Below, piece by piece: positions 1 through 14,400 of a stretch of DNA of 64,000 nucleotides (the first letter of the stretch is position 1; each line of letters starts with the position of its first letter). Source of the DNA: Phaeosaccion multiseriatum (lineage: Eukaryota > Ochrophyta, other classes); assembly GCA_965112735.1 (NCBI GenBank), contig OZ218963.1, forward strand, positions 2,108,001 through 2,172,000, written 5' to 3'. The notes beneath the pieces were generated by a model, which ran no database searches, was not told where the DNA came from, and worked only from the letters and a program-made list of their open reading frames with translations. The translations under genes and the position numbers were made by a program.

Positions 1-1
1 G

Positions 2-220
2 CACGCCTACTACGATCAGCTGTGCACGCAGCTAAACGACATGGTAAGGGAGAGGAAGAGGGCTGCGCCAGTGAGAGAGGTAGAGAGAGCGAAGACTGCC
101 AAGAAAGTACGCACGACGTGAGAGAGGGAGAGAGAGACACACACCAAGCCCCCCTCCTCCTATTCGCTGTCTGTCTTTCCTTCTGCCTCTCTGTCTGTCT
201 GTCCGTCTGTCCGTCCGTCC

Positions 221-262
<42 letters not shown>

Positions 263-298
263 GTCTCTCTGTCTCTCTCTGTCTCTGTCTGTCTGTCT

Positions 299-372
<74 letters not shown>

Positions 373-3300
373 TTCTGTCTCTCTATCTGGCTGTCTGTCG
401 GTCTGTCTGACTATTTCTCTTTTGTCTCTGTCTCACCATCTATCTGCCTGTCCGTCCATCCATCCATCCATCCATCCATCCATAGGTGTTCCTCATTCGT
501 GGAGACCTCTCCTCCATGGCCCGAGTCACCATCGGAGCCTTGGCGGTCATCGACGTTCACGCTCGTGATGTCATGAAACGCATGGCAGATGCCGGAGTGG
601 CGGAATCGACTGACTTTGACTGGTACTCACAGATGCGCTTTTACTGGAGGGGAGACTTCGACACTGGCGATCTCAAGGTAGTCATGGTGTCGAGTGAACG
701 CTTCTACGGGTACGAGTACTTGGGCAACAGCTTCCGACTCGTCATCACCCCTCTTACGGACAAGTGCTACCTGACTATCATGTCGGCGTTACAAATGATA
801 TTGGGAGGAGCCCCTGCCGGACCGGCCGGGACAGGCAAGACGGAAACCACCAAGGTAGGTAGGGACTGTAGGTTTTGCTGAAGTGAAACTAAAAAACTAA
901 AACACTGCTTGCTGCAATACTGGCGACTACGGACTGTAGAGTGAAGACTGCGGTGGACTGCATACCCTATGTAGACTGTGTGCGAACATGCTGTTACACA
1001 CACGTCGCCGCGTGTCCTGCGTGCTGGCTCTGTGCCACCTGCTCTGCTTCCTTTCCTTTATGTTATGCGTACGCTACGCCCCTGACGCTTGACACGTACG
1101 CTTGACACGTACGCTTGACACTTAAACTTGACACTTACGCTTGACACCCGCCGTCGCTCTCCTCTCCAGGATCTGGCCAAGGCCCTGGCCAAGCAGTGCG
1201 TTGTGTTCAACTGCTCCGACGGCCTCGACTACCTCGCCATGGGAAAGTTCTTCAAGGGTCTCGCCAGCTCCGGAGCCTGGGCCTGCTTCGACGAGTTCAA
1301 TCGCATCAACATCGAAGTGCTGTCCGTCATTGCGCAACAAATCATGACCCTGCAGAGTGCGGTACAGAGGGGAGAGAAGCGCACCATGTTCGAGGACACA
1401 GATATCGTCGTCAACCCGGACTTTGCAGGTGGGTCAGGAGCTCAGGGAGGTTAGGTGGTCAAGTGGTGGTGTCGGTGTGGTGTGGTTGTGGTGTTGGTGT
1501 GGGGTGTTGCTTGGCGTGATGGGTTGTTGCATGGTGGTGTGTATATCCGAGTTTTCAAGGCAAGGCTCGGGCGCGCTCTCACTTAGTCGAGGGAGATGGC
1601 AGCGGACATGCACGCGATGCAAAGCAAACACACAAGTCTACCCCGGTCAAACCGCCCAGAGCCTCTCTTCAGTGCAAAGCTCCTTGCGTCCCCTCTCCCT
1701 CCCCCCCTCCCCACTCTCATACCCTGCTTGCACTTGCCTCCCTCCACTCCCCTCTTCTCCCTCTCCTCTCCTCTCCTCCCCTCTCCTCCCCTCCCCTCCC
1801 CTCCCCTCCCCTCCGCTCCCCTCCCCTCCCCTCCCCTCCCCTCCCATCTCCCTCCCTCTTCTCCCCTGTCTTTCTCCCCTCTCCTCTACTCTCCCCCCCC
1901 CTCTCCTCCCCTCTCCTCCTCTCTCCTCTCCTCTCCTCCCCTCCCCTCCCCTCCGCTCCTCTCCCCTTCCTTCCCCTCTCCTCCCCTCCCCTCTCCTCTT
2001 CCCCCCCCTGTGCTCCCCTCTCCTCTTCCTCCTCCTCCTCCTCCTCCTCCTCCTCCTCCTCCTCCCTACAACAGTCTTCATCACGATGAACCCCGGGTAC
2101 GCCGGTCGAAGCGAGCTGCCCGATAACCTCGAAGCCCTCTTCCGCCCTGTGGCCATGATGGTGCCCGACTACGCCCTCATCGCAGAGATCATGCTCTTCA
2201 GCTACGGATACCTCGAGAACCGCGCATGTTCACAGAAGATGGCAGCGACCTTCCGCCTGTGCTCGGAACAGCTCTCTGCCCAAGACCACTATGACTACGG
2301 AATGCGCGCAGTCAAGACAGTCATCACAGCAGCAGGTAACCTCAAGCGAGCGAGTCCACAAGAGGCTGAGGAGGCGTTGCTGCTGAGGGCCTTGCAGGAT
2401 GTGAACGTGCCCAAGTTTTTGGCACATGACCTTCCTCTCTTCGACGGCATTCTGTCTGATCTGTTCCCCGGAGTGTCTCGGCCGCCCTTCGACTACGGCC
2501 CACTCAACGCTGCGATTAAGTACTCCATTCAGTCGCTCAACTTGCAGCCGGTACCTATATTCATCAAAAAGGTAAAAAGCATACACACACAGAGAGAGAG
2601 AGAGAGACAACGTGTGTACACAAAGCGTCTTTGCGTTGGGGTGGAGAGCAGACCAGAGCATTCAAAGGAACTAAGGATCGAATGCTTCCCCCCCCTCCTC
2701 TTTTCGGTCCTTACTCCTTCCTTTCTCCCTTCCTTTCTTACTTCCTTCCTCCTTCCGTCCTCCCTTCCTTCCTTGCTTCCTTCCTTCCTTCCTTCCTTCC
2801 TTCCTTCCTTCTTTCCTTCCTTCCCTTCTTCCCTTCCTCCCTCCCTCCCTCAAATCCTGGCCACAGGTGGTGGAGCTGTACGAGATGGTGTGTGTGCGTC
2901 ACGGACTAATGGTGGTGGGGCCCACCGGGGGAGGCAAGAGCTGCAACATACGTGTGCTCAGAGACTCTCTCACGGCGCTGCACTGCGCCGGTGTGGAGGG
3001 CACGCGATACGAAAAGGCAAGTCGAGTGGAGCACAGTGGAGTGGAGTGGACTGGAGTGTTGGAGGCTGGGGGAAGCGGGTGTGTGTATGTGTATGGGGTA
3101 TGGTGGGGGGTGGGGAAACTAACTTACCAACAAACCCAACCAACCAATCAACCAACCAACCCGAACAGGTTGAGACGTTTCACCTCAACCCCAAGAGTAT
3201 CACAATGGGGCAGCTCTACGGAGAGTTCGATGAGAACACACACGAGTGGCAAGACGGCGTCTTGGCTGACATTGTGCGCAACTGTGCTCGCAAGACGGTT

Positions 3301-5363
3301 TCAGACCTGCAGTGGGTGCTCTTCGATGGGCCGGTGGATGCCATTTGGATCGAGAACATGAACACGGTCAGTTTAGTCGATATTTGTTGGCTCTTCCGAA
3401 CTCGCCTAGTTTGGCTCTTCTGATTGTTTGCCTTCCCGCCTGCAGCTCCCTCACCCCCGCTTCCCCTTCCCCTTCCCCTTCCCCTCCATCCACTGCCATC
3501 TTAAACGAAAAGGTGCTCGACGACAACAAGAAGTTGTGCTTGACCTCTGGCGAGATTATGTCGCTGAGCGAAGAAACGACCATGATGTTCGAGCCAGAGG
3601 ACCTTGCTGTGGCATCGCCAGCAACGGTGTCGCGCTGTGGTATGATATACATGGAGCCCAAGTCACTCGGCTTCGACCCGCTGGTGCAGTCGTGGCTGTT
3701 TCAGCTGCCAGATGCATTCGATTCGGTGAGTAGAGTGGGAAGAGGCACAGAGAAAGAGAGAGGAGAGAGAGAGGAGAGAGAGGAGGGGGGGGGGGGGAGG
3801 AGACGATCGAGAGAGAGAGGCCGATGGAGAAGAGATCGAAGAGAGCAACAGAAAGAACCAGAGAAAAGAAAGAGGCTTGCTGACGTCTTCCTCTTGTTCC
3901 CCCGTCGCGCCCTCCTTCCCGGGAACCCATGGCCGGAAACCCACAGTGGTGCGGTAAGCCTCTGACACAAATACTTTCTCCTCCCCCCCCTGGTCCCCCC
4001 TATCCCTCCCTTTCCACAGGAGTGTAAGATAATCATGGGCGGTATGTTTGACCTGTACGTCTCCTCCGCCCTCTCTGTCCTGCGCCGCTCGTGCGACGAG
4101 CCGTTACCCAGCGTGGACAATGCGTTGGTGACGAGTCTTATGAACATCTTGGACTGCTACTTTGAGGAGTACAGGCCCTTTGAGGTAAGATACCGATGAT
4201 GGTGATGTGATGACCAAGCGCCACTTTGCAGTTTGCAGTTTGCATGTGTACAATTTGCAGTTTACAGTTTACGGTTTACAATTTTTCTCTTGTGGGATTG
4301 GCCTAAAATTGGCCCTTCAGCTCCACCCCTCAGAGTATTGCAGCGTGTCTAAAAGGGAAGGGGAGTGCGCTCACCGTCCGGCTCTTTCTTTTCAATGCCT
4401 CTTCTCCCTCCCTCCCTCCTTCCCTCCCTCCCTCCCCCCTTCCCTCCTTCCCCTCGTTCTTTCCTCACAACAGGGTATATCTAAGAAGTCTGCCCAGGAT
4501 GCCCTGGTGCTGAAGGAGCACTTGGAGCCTGTCTTTATGTTCGCTCTTATTTGGTCCATCGCAGCAACGGTTGATGCCAAGGGACGCAAGTTTATGGACG
4601 GGCATCTGAGGTGAGAGGGAGGAGGAGGAGAAGAAGGGAAAAAAGAAAAGAACAACAAAAAAAACTCCAGTACCACTGAAATGTCAGAGAAGAACCGCTT
4701 TTTGTGCAACCGAATGTACCTTTTATGCCTACGCCCCCCCTCCTCCACACACCTCTCTCCCCTCTCCGTCTTGTCTCACCGCACATGCGCGCGCACACAC
4801 ACACACACGCACACGCCCCCAACCGCAACAACAACAAAAAGGGCCGAGATGGAGGGCAACAACATGTCGCACCCCATACCGGAGACCGCCACGATTTATG
4901 ACTTCTTCTTCTCGCAGGAGCAGAGCGCTTGGGTGCCGTGGATGGACACCATTGAACCCTACAAGCACGACAGTAAGGCCGCCTTCTCTGAGCTCATCAT
5001 CCCCACAACGGACAGCGTGCGGTACTCGTACGTCCTCGACCTGTTGCTGCGGGCGGGCAAGCACGTGCTAATGACGGGGCCCACAGGAACGGGCAAGACT
5101 GTGAATGTCAATAAGCACCTCCAGGGGGGGCTCGACGACTCCTTCGTGCCCATATGCCTTACTTTCTCGGTGAGGAGGAGGAGGTGGAGGAGGGGAGGAG
5201 TGATGGTAGTGTAGGTGTCTGAGTTCTGAATTTGAGTTTGAGTTTGAGTTTGGGTTTGACGCCACGTACGCCTCCTCTCCTCTCCTTCCCCCAAAACACT
5301 CACACACACCAATCAATCACGTTTGGCCACCACCGACAACAACAACAACAACACAACAAACAC

Positions 5364-5414
<51 letters not shown>

Positions 5415-5426
5415 ACAACAACGACG

Positions 5427-5486
<60 letters not shown>

Positions 5487-8400
5487 TCATACACCAGGCG
5501 CAAACGGGTGCGAATCAGACTCAGGACCTCATCGACGGCAAGTGTGAGAAGCGCCGCAAAGGAGTCTTCGGGCCCCCTACTGGCAAGAAGTTCGTGCTCT
5601 TTGTAGACGACATCAACATGCCGCAGAAGGAGTACTACGGGGCTCAGCCGCCCATAGAGCTGCTGAGGCAGTGGTTCGACAGTGGGGGATGGTGAGTGGG
5701 TGCGTGGTGCGTGGGTGTGGGTGCGGGAGAGAGGGAGGGAGAGAGAGCGGGAAGGGTCGTTTGATCGTTTGACAAGGGGAGGGTGGGAGCGTTCTTCCAT
5801 CCTAGCGCCTTGTTGTTGGCTCCCTCTCGTGTTTGGTGGACATATCGTGTCGGTCGATATGGGTAGTATCTGCCCACAGCACAAAAGGCATCTTCTCAAT
5901 CGAACCCGCCCCTCCGTGTTTTGTTCTTTTGTGGTTGTTGTTGACGGACTCGACCTAAGCGCTGCGACTCCACCACTCTGCTATTGACACTGCTATTGAC
6001 ACTGCTATTGACACTGCTATTGACACTGCTATTGACACTAGCCGTGCCCTACCCCCGCTCGGCTTCTTGCTTTGCTTGTCGGTGATACACATAGGTACGA
6101 CCGTAAGGCGCTTCAATTCCGCAGCATCGTCGACGTAGTGTTTGTGCTCGCGTGCGGGCCCCCGGGGGGAGGTCGCAATTCTGTAACGGCTCGCTTCTTC
6201 CGGCACTTCAACACCATCGGTTACACCGCCATGCAGGACTCCAGTCTGGCGTTGATCTTCAGCACTATCCTGGGCAACTACCTAAGAGCCTTCGACGAGT
6301 CTCTACGGTCGTTGACAAGCCCCATTGTGGAGGCCACGGTGGGTATCTTCAACACCATTCTCCGGGACTTGAGGCCAACACCTACCAAGAGTCACTACAC
6401 ATACAATCTGCGTGATCTGAGCAAGGTGTTTCAGGGGATGCTCATGCTGGACAAGCGGAAAGTCACCACGCCGGACAAGCTTGCGCTCATGTGGGTGCAC
6501 GAGAATAGGAGGGTGTTTTCCGACAGGCTCATTTCTCTGGAGGACAAAGGTGAGGAAGAGGAGGAGGAGGAGGAGGAGAAGGAGGAGGAGGAGGAGGAGG
6601 AGGAGGAGGAGGAGGAGGAGGAGGAGGAGGAGGAGGAGGAGGAGGAGGAGGAGGAGGAGGAGGGGAAGAAGATTGTGTCGAGGGTAGGGTCGGGCCGTGT
6701 TGGGGTCGTGTTATGTGGGACGGATCGCTCAATAGTCAATTTTCGTTGACTTACTTCGTTGTCTTGTCTTCCCTTCCTTCTTAGGTTGGTTCAACGACCT
6801 GTGTGCCGCGGAGATGAAGGACAAGCTGAGCCTTGAGTGGGGCGATGTGATCCATGAGGAGGACGGGCAGCTTGAGGTGCTGTGCACGGACTTTATGGTG
6901 CCTGGAGCAGACCCAAAGGTCTACGAAGCCGTTACGGACAATGCGGTGCTGCAGGTGTGTGTGTGGAGAGAGAGAGAGAGAGAGGTGGAGGGTAGGAGAG
7001 GGGGGGCAGGAGGGAGGAAAGGAGGGAAGGAAGGAAGGGAGGAAAAAGGGGAAGAGGGAGGGTCAGATCAGATGGGGATGGAGGGAGGGGGGGAGCTACA
7101 AGGCCACAAGCGACCGGCTCTCCATCGCTAACTGACCCAACGTTTATCTGGCCCACGTCAATTGACCAAGTTAACTGACCAACGTCACGCCCTCCGTCGC
7201 GGCCAGGCCACTGTGGAGGAGTACCTAAGCGAGTTCAACGCCGACAGCAAGCAACCCATGCACCTCGTGATGTTCAATGATGCTCTGTCGCACGTGAGCC
7301 GCATCAGCCGAGTTCTGCGCCAACCGCAGGGCAACGCGCTCTTGCTAGGAGTGGGTGGTAGTGGACGGCAGTCACTCACCAAGCTAGCCTGCTTCATGGC
7401 CGACTTTACCCTGTTCCAGATCGAAATCTCCAAGAACTACGGCATGCAAGAGTGGCACGAGGACCTGCGAAGGTGTCTCATGAAGGCCGGTGTGGACGAC
7501 AAGCCCATTGTATTTCTCTATAACGACACGCAAATCGTTAATGAGGGCATGCTCGAGGACGTTAACAACGTCCTCAACTCCGGAGATGTGCCAAACCTGT
7601 ACGGACCGGAGGAGATGGAGACCATTATGACGGCTTGCCGGCCTCTGTGTGTCAAGAAGAGGATCCCGGCCACTAAGCTCAATGTCTTCTCCCAGGTGGG
7701 TGGGGTTGTTGGCTCTCTTGTTTTGGTCATGGCCTGCTTTGTTGGTCGCTTGCATGCTTGCTTGCGTTTTTGACGTTTCGCGGGAGATGTAAGTGACTGA
7801 GAGAGACACAGAGCAAACCGCGCGTGTGTCAGCGGACGCCTGGCTAGATATGAGAGAGAGAGGGGAAGGGAAGGGAAGGGAAGGGAAGCGAAGGGAAGCG
7901 TTGCGCAAGCGCCTTCTGAGACGGGGAGGGGAGTGAGGTCCGGGGGTCGATCCCTCGAATGTCTGTACTGCACCGACCGAGTGACTGTACTGCACCGACT
8001 GACCGTCCGTCTCGCTGATTGTGCTGCTTGACATGCTCGTCCCTGCTTGACATTTTGGTCCCATCCATCGCCTGGCAGTACATCAATCGGGTGCGGTCGA
8101 ATATACACATCGTCTTGTGTATGAGCCCGCTGGGAGAGGCGTTCCGGACCCGTCTGCGAATGTTCCCCAGCGTGGTGAACTGCTGCACCATCGATTGGTT
8201 CATGGAGTGGCCGGACGAAGCCCTCATGTCTGTCGCCCAGAGGACCCTCACCGGTGAGAGAGGTGGAGGGGGTGGAGGGGGTGGAGGCTTAGTCTTGAGG
8301 CAGACAGACAGAGACAGGCATATAGGCAGGGTGTACACATGGGTAGACTGTAGGCGAGACGCCAAGTTTCTCTGTGCCTTCTTTTTTCCGAGTTCTTGTC

Positions 8401-11400
8401 ATTTCTTTCTCCATGGAAAAGCCTTTTAACGACCCCTTACACCCTACTCGTGCCCCCCCTTCCTTCCCCTATCTACCATCTCTCTCTTCTCTCCTCCTCT
8501 CTTCGCTTACAGAGGGTGAAATGGACCTACAAGGGCAAGGAGACAAGGTGGTGGAGTTTGTCAAGCACATTCATCAGAGTGTTGCCGCGGCGTCCATCTC
8601 CTTCCGAACGGAGCTTCACAGGTACAACTACGTCACGCCCACATCCTACCTCGAGCTGCTTAGCACGTACAAGAATGTGCTCGCTGACAAGAGGAGCGAA
8701 GTGGGCACTCTCAAGGACAGGCTGCAGGTAGGTACTACATGTATACACGTTGGTGATAATCTGATTGGTTCTTGGTCTTTGTGGTTTTCGACTGTGTGAT
8801 GGGGTGGGGGGAGGAAAGAGCGAAGGAAACATGAGAAAGTAGGAGGGGAGGGTGGAAGAGAAGAGAAGAGAAGAGAGGAGATGAGAAGAGACAGACGGAC
8901 AGACACACAGACAGACACACAGAGAGACAACGAGACAGACACACACACTCTCACACACACAGACAGCGCCGCCTCTGTCCCTTCCTGTGCTTCATCGTAA
9001 GTGATTTCCCGTCGCCGCCTCTCTCTAACACTGTTGTGTTGCCGCCTCTCTCTGATGCTATCGTGTTGCCAATTCACAATTGCCAACTGTGAAGGTGGGG
9101 CTGGATAAGATCATCTCCACGCAGTCCCAGGTGGGGGGGCTTCAGGAGCAGCTCACGGCCATGGAGCCCGTTCTCATACAGACACAGGCGGAGGTGAGTG
9201 AGAAGGAGGAAATAAGGTCTAGAGACAGGCAGGGAGAGAGGGAGGGGAAGAGGGGGGGAGGGAGGGAGGGAGGGAAGGGTATACAGACAAAGAAAGAGGG
9301 GGGACACACGCACTCAGTGGGGAACATGGTTTGTTTTCGTCCGCTCGTCCTGTGCTGCAACTCTTTGAGAAGCGACCGAAGGCTCAGGCTCCGTCATTCC
9401 TGAGTGTGATCTAAGGCGTTGTATCTGTTGCTGTATCACCAACCTGCTGTGCTGTGCCGTACCGTATCACAAACTGCTGCACATGGTGTGTATGTGTAGG
9501 TGGAGGTAATGATCGTGGAGATCACCAAGGACAAGGAGGAAGCAGCCAAGACGGCGGCGGTGGTGGAGAAGCAGGAGGCAGAGGCCAAAGCCAAGGCCGC
9601 AGCGACAAAGGCCATCGCAGACGACGCGCAGAAGGACCTTGACGAGGTGAGAATGATGGTGCTTAAGGACTTGGCTTCACTACATCATTCCTAGGGGGGA
9701 GGAGGAGGGGGTGGGGCAGGAGGGGTGGGAAAGAGAGAGGGGTGGGTGGGCTTACCCTGGCAATTACCCCTCGGTCTGTCTGTCACGTCGTTTTGAATCA
9801 TCTAAGAGTAGACGAGTTAGTTTCGGCGCGTTCCGTCAACTCCCCCGTCCACGCACACTAACACCCTGATCTTATCTTTCCTCATGTCTATCTGTCTACC
9901 GACATGCTTCTATCGGCCTGTCTGTCTTTGTGTGTGTCAGGCCTTGCCGGCACTGGACGCCGCTGTGGCCTGTCTCAAAGACCTCAAGAAGGCAGATATC
10001 GATGAGGTCAAGTCCCTCGGCAAGCCCCCACACGGGGTCAAGCTCACCATGGAGGCAACTTGCATAATGTTCGGCATCAAGCCGGAGAAGGCAACGGACC
10101 CGGATAACCCTGGTAAGAAGATTAACGACTTCTTCCAGGCCGCCAAGAAGAGCCTGTTGTCCAACGCCAACAAGCTGCTGACGGACATGCAAGACTACGA
10201 CAAGGACAACATTCCCGACCGCACCATCAAGGCCATTGAGCCCTTTATGGCCAATCCCGACTTCGAGCCCAAGGCCATTCAGAAGGCGAGCAAGGCGTGT
10301 ACTGCCATCTGCATGTGGGTGCGTGCGATGCACATGTATCACACGGTGGCGTTACAGGTGGAGCCGAAACGGCAGCTCTTGGCGGAGAAGCAGGTGGAGC
10401 TGGACGAGACGCTGGCAGAACTCGCAGAGGCGCAGGGCAGGTGAGAGAACGAGGGAGGGAGAGAGTGAGTGAGTGAGTGAGTGAGGGAGGGAGGGAGGGA
10501 GGTGGGAGTAGAGAGAGAGGGAGGAGGAAGGGAGGAAGGGAGGGATGTGAAGGTTGTGGGTGAAGCGGCACTCTAAGAGAAATGCTGAGTTGTTTTTTCT
10601 CTCCCCCCCCCCCCCCCCCCCCCCAGGCTCAAGGAAACAATGGACAAAGTGGCATCTCTGGAAGCGGCCTTCGAAGGGGCCAACAACAAGAAGGAGAAAC
10701 TCATGAATGACGTGGAGGAGTGTCGAGCCCGATTGGACCGAGCGCAGAAGCTAATTGGAGGACTCGGTGGCGAGAAGGATCGGTGGACGGAGTCCGTAGC
10801 ACAGCTCCGTGTGGACTACGACAATCTTGTAGGCGACGCGGTAGTTTCCGCGGGAACAATTTCGTATGCAGGGGCCTTCACGCCTGAGTTCCGCCAACGG
10901 TTGAAGGAAGGCTGGCAGGAGGTGCTGCGGACGAGAGAGATTCCGCATAGTGCTGGTTGCGACATTCGGGCCACCCTGGCAGACCCGGTGCAGATTCGGG
11001 CTTGGAATATAGCAGGTCAGGCATCAGAATTTAAGAGAGGAAGAGGGATGACAGAGCTGTGTCTTTCTGAACACATTCCCTTCCGTCGGAGAAGCGAGAG
11101 GGGGGGCACGGCGAAAGGGAGCATTGAATTGCAGCGTCCCCTCACCTTGTTGCATGCTTCTGACTGTCTCTCTCTGCCTGTCTCTTCTATCTCTGCCTAC
11201 ATGCCTCTTGTCTGTGTTTCATGTCCCACGTTACACCTCCGCGAAGGGCTGCCGAGCGACGGGCACTCCATTGAGAACGGCATTGTGATGAGCAAGGCCC
11301 GGAGATATCCACTCCTTATCGACCCTCAGGGACAGGCCAACCGTTACATCAAGAACATGGGCAAGGACCCTTCCTTCAGTCTCAACGGCTTGGACGTCAT

Positions 11401-14400
11401 CAAGCTTAGTGATAAGAACTTCCTCCGAATGCTCGAGAATGGCATTCGCTTCGGGCGTTGGGTTCTTCTGGAGAACGTGCAGGAGGTAAGTGAGAGAGAC
11501 GGACGGATGGGCGGAGGCGTTTGTGGTGAAGAAGCACGCGGTGAGGGCGGGTGTGAATGATGGAGTGAGAGAGATACTGGAGGACGAGAGAGAAGAGAGA
11601 GAGAAAATGTGTGTGTGTGTGTGTGTGTGCGTGCGCCTCTTTGTGCGATTGAGAGGGATGAGGAGCAACCGCTGAGACACACACACCCACACACACACGC
11701 ACACACACAGACTCTGGACGCCGCCCTGGAGCCGCTGCTCCTCCAGCAGCGTTTCCGACAAGGCGGCACCATGATGATCCGAGTGGGTGACAGTACCATT
11801 CCGTGGAACGACTCCTTCCGCCTCTTCATGACCACCAAGCTTGCCAACCCGCATTACCCCCCGGAGGTGTGTGTCAAAGTGTCTCTCGTGAACTTCGCCA
11901 TCACCTTCAGCGGGCTGGAGGACCAACTACTGGGGGCCGTGGTGGTGGAGGAAATGCCCGAGATGGAGGAGAAGAAGAACCTGCTTGTGGTGGCCAATTC
12001 CAAGATGAAGAGAGAGCTTGCCGACATTGAAAACAAGATCCTCTTCATGCTCAGCAACTCCAAGGGGAACATCCTTGACGATCACGAGCTTATTGAGACG
12101 CTGGCGAGCAGCAAGAAGACGTCCACGGAGATTTCCGCCAAGGTTAGTTGTCACCGTTGTAACCGTTTCCCTTGCTGTTATCAACAGACCTTCATCCTTC
12201 GACTTGACATCGACTGACACGTCCTCCAAAAGTTCTCGCTGTGCGCTCGACCCGTCAGGGGCCCAGAGTCCTCTATGAACCTCTGAACGGGTCAGCTCGT
12301 TCGATGAGTGTCAGGATAGAAGGAATCGATCCGCGCGAATGATCTGTTCGATCGAATCCGGCTTTAGCTAGCGGTTTCTACCGCATTGCTTCTTCATGGA
12401 CGCTCTCTCTTACTCACTCCTCTCTATCTCTTGCGTCGCTTTCCCCGCACTGCTGCTCGCCAACGCCCTCTCTCTCTCTCTCCGCGGCACAGGTGTCAGA
12501 AGCGGAAGTCACAGAGACAGAGATTGACAGCACGAGAGAACTCTACCGACCCGTGGCCTTCCGAGGCTCCATTCTCTACTTCTGCATACGAGACTTTGGG
12601 GTCGTGGACCCCATGTACCAGTACTCTCTGCAGTGGTTCACCTCCCTCTTCACGTCCGCCATTCGCCTCTCGGAGAAGAGCGAGGTGCTGGAGGAGAGGC
12701 TCGACGAGCTCATCAACTTCTTCACGCTCTATGTGTACACCAATGTGTGCCGTAGTCTGTTCGAGCGTGACAAGCTGCTCTTCTCCTTCGTCATGACTAT
12801 GCGCATCTTGCAAGGAGCCGGCAGGATTGACCCTGCGGGTGAGTGAGGGAGGGATGGAGTGAGTGAGTGAGTGAGTGAAGGAGAGTGAGAGGGGGAGACG
12901 AGGAGAGGAAGGAAGGGAAGGAAAAAGAGAGGGAGAGAGAGCAAGAGAGAGAATCAACTCAGCAAGGGCAGGGGAAGAAGGGGAGGGCGTTGGGTGAAGG
13001 AGAGGCATGGAGGGAGACTCATCATGCCATTCCTTCTCTCGATGTACGCAGCGTGGTAGTGACACACAGCCTGCTCATGTACGCATTCCCTCCCCCTTTC
13101 CACCTCTCCTCGACACCGCCCCCCCCCCCCCCCCTCTGTCCTACCTACACACATGCTAGAATGGTCCTTCTTGACTTCCGGCAAGAGCCTGACGTCCACA
13201 GATACGCCAAATCCTGCTCCGGAGTGGATCGACAAGCGAATGTGGGACGAAGTGCGGGCTCTGTCGTCTCTGCCGTCGTTCGGTGGGCTTGATGAGGACA
13301 TCACCGGTCCTCTGCTCATGGACATTAGAGCAATGTACGACCACCCTGAACCGCACACGCTCACCATGCCCGGGAAGTGGGGCACTTGTTTGGACTCGCT
13401 CCAATCCATGTGTTTGCTGCGCTGCATCAGAGCCGATAAGGTGAGAGTGGGGAGTGTAAAGAGAGGGAGCCAAAGGGCAAGTGGAGGGGGGCGGGAATCC
13501 CCTACTCCTTAGGATGATCGGTAGGCTATAGGGGGTAGGGTGTGTGTGCATGTATGACCTTGGCTTGGACCTGCTGCCGCTCGTTGCCAAGGACCCAAGG
13601 AGAGAGGCAAGGTCCTCTTTGTGTCCCTTGCTCCTCTCTATAGGGATTGGTGGGCCTTCCTGCCGTAATTTTATCACATTTATCCCTTTCCCAACAACGC
13701 ACAAGACCACAGACAACATCTCCACAGACGCCGACTTCTCTCCCTCCCTCCCTCCCTCCCTCCCTCTCCTTGCTTGCCCCATATGCCCATGTGCTCACAG
13801 ATCCCCGAGCGCATCATGACCTTCGTAATGGAGTCCCTCGGGCAAGACTTTGTGGAGCCGCCGCCCTTCGACCTCTCGGCCTGCTACTGTGACTCGACCA
13901 TTACCACCCCGCTCATCTTCGTGCTCACCAAGGGGTCGGATCCCACCAAGGCCTTCTATCAGTTCGCGGCGCAGATGCGCTTCGACAAGAAGGTCAAGGG
14001 CCTGTCGCTCGGACAGGGGCAAGGAGCCAAGGCCACACGGCTGCTGGAGGAGGGGGCTCAGAAGGGAACATGGTCAGTTCAGCCAACTGGATGGGGTTGG
14101 GGTGTTCGAGGGGGGGGGGGCGATGTTGGCATAGAAAGATGCGCTAGTGGCTCTCAGTCTTTGGTCCTTCGGTTGGTCGCCTCATCTCGCCCCTCTTGGT
14201 CACAGTTGTGTGCATCTCTCTCTCTGTGTGTGTAGTCTTGTTTCCGTCCCTCACGGCGAATCAAAACTGGCCTTTCTTCCTGGCGAATCAAAACTGGCCT
14301 TTCTTCCTGTTCCCCTCCCAACATCAGGGTATACCTCCAAAACTGCCATCTGTATGTGTCCTGGCTGTCGGAGCTGGAGCGCCTGGTGGAGAACCTCGGC

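Noticed and set aside
168-470. CRISPR-like regular repeat
   Set aside because: It is a simple CTGT microsatellite without unique spacers, in a eukaryotic intron.
1357-3423. 688-codon open frame through the dynein region
   Set aside because: It reads through several introns and CT microsatellites. The true product is given by the spliced exons, which preserve conserved dynein motifs.
5300-5899. 199-codon poly-Val ORF on the minus strand
   Set aside because: Translation of the (CAA)n intron repeat in antisense.
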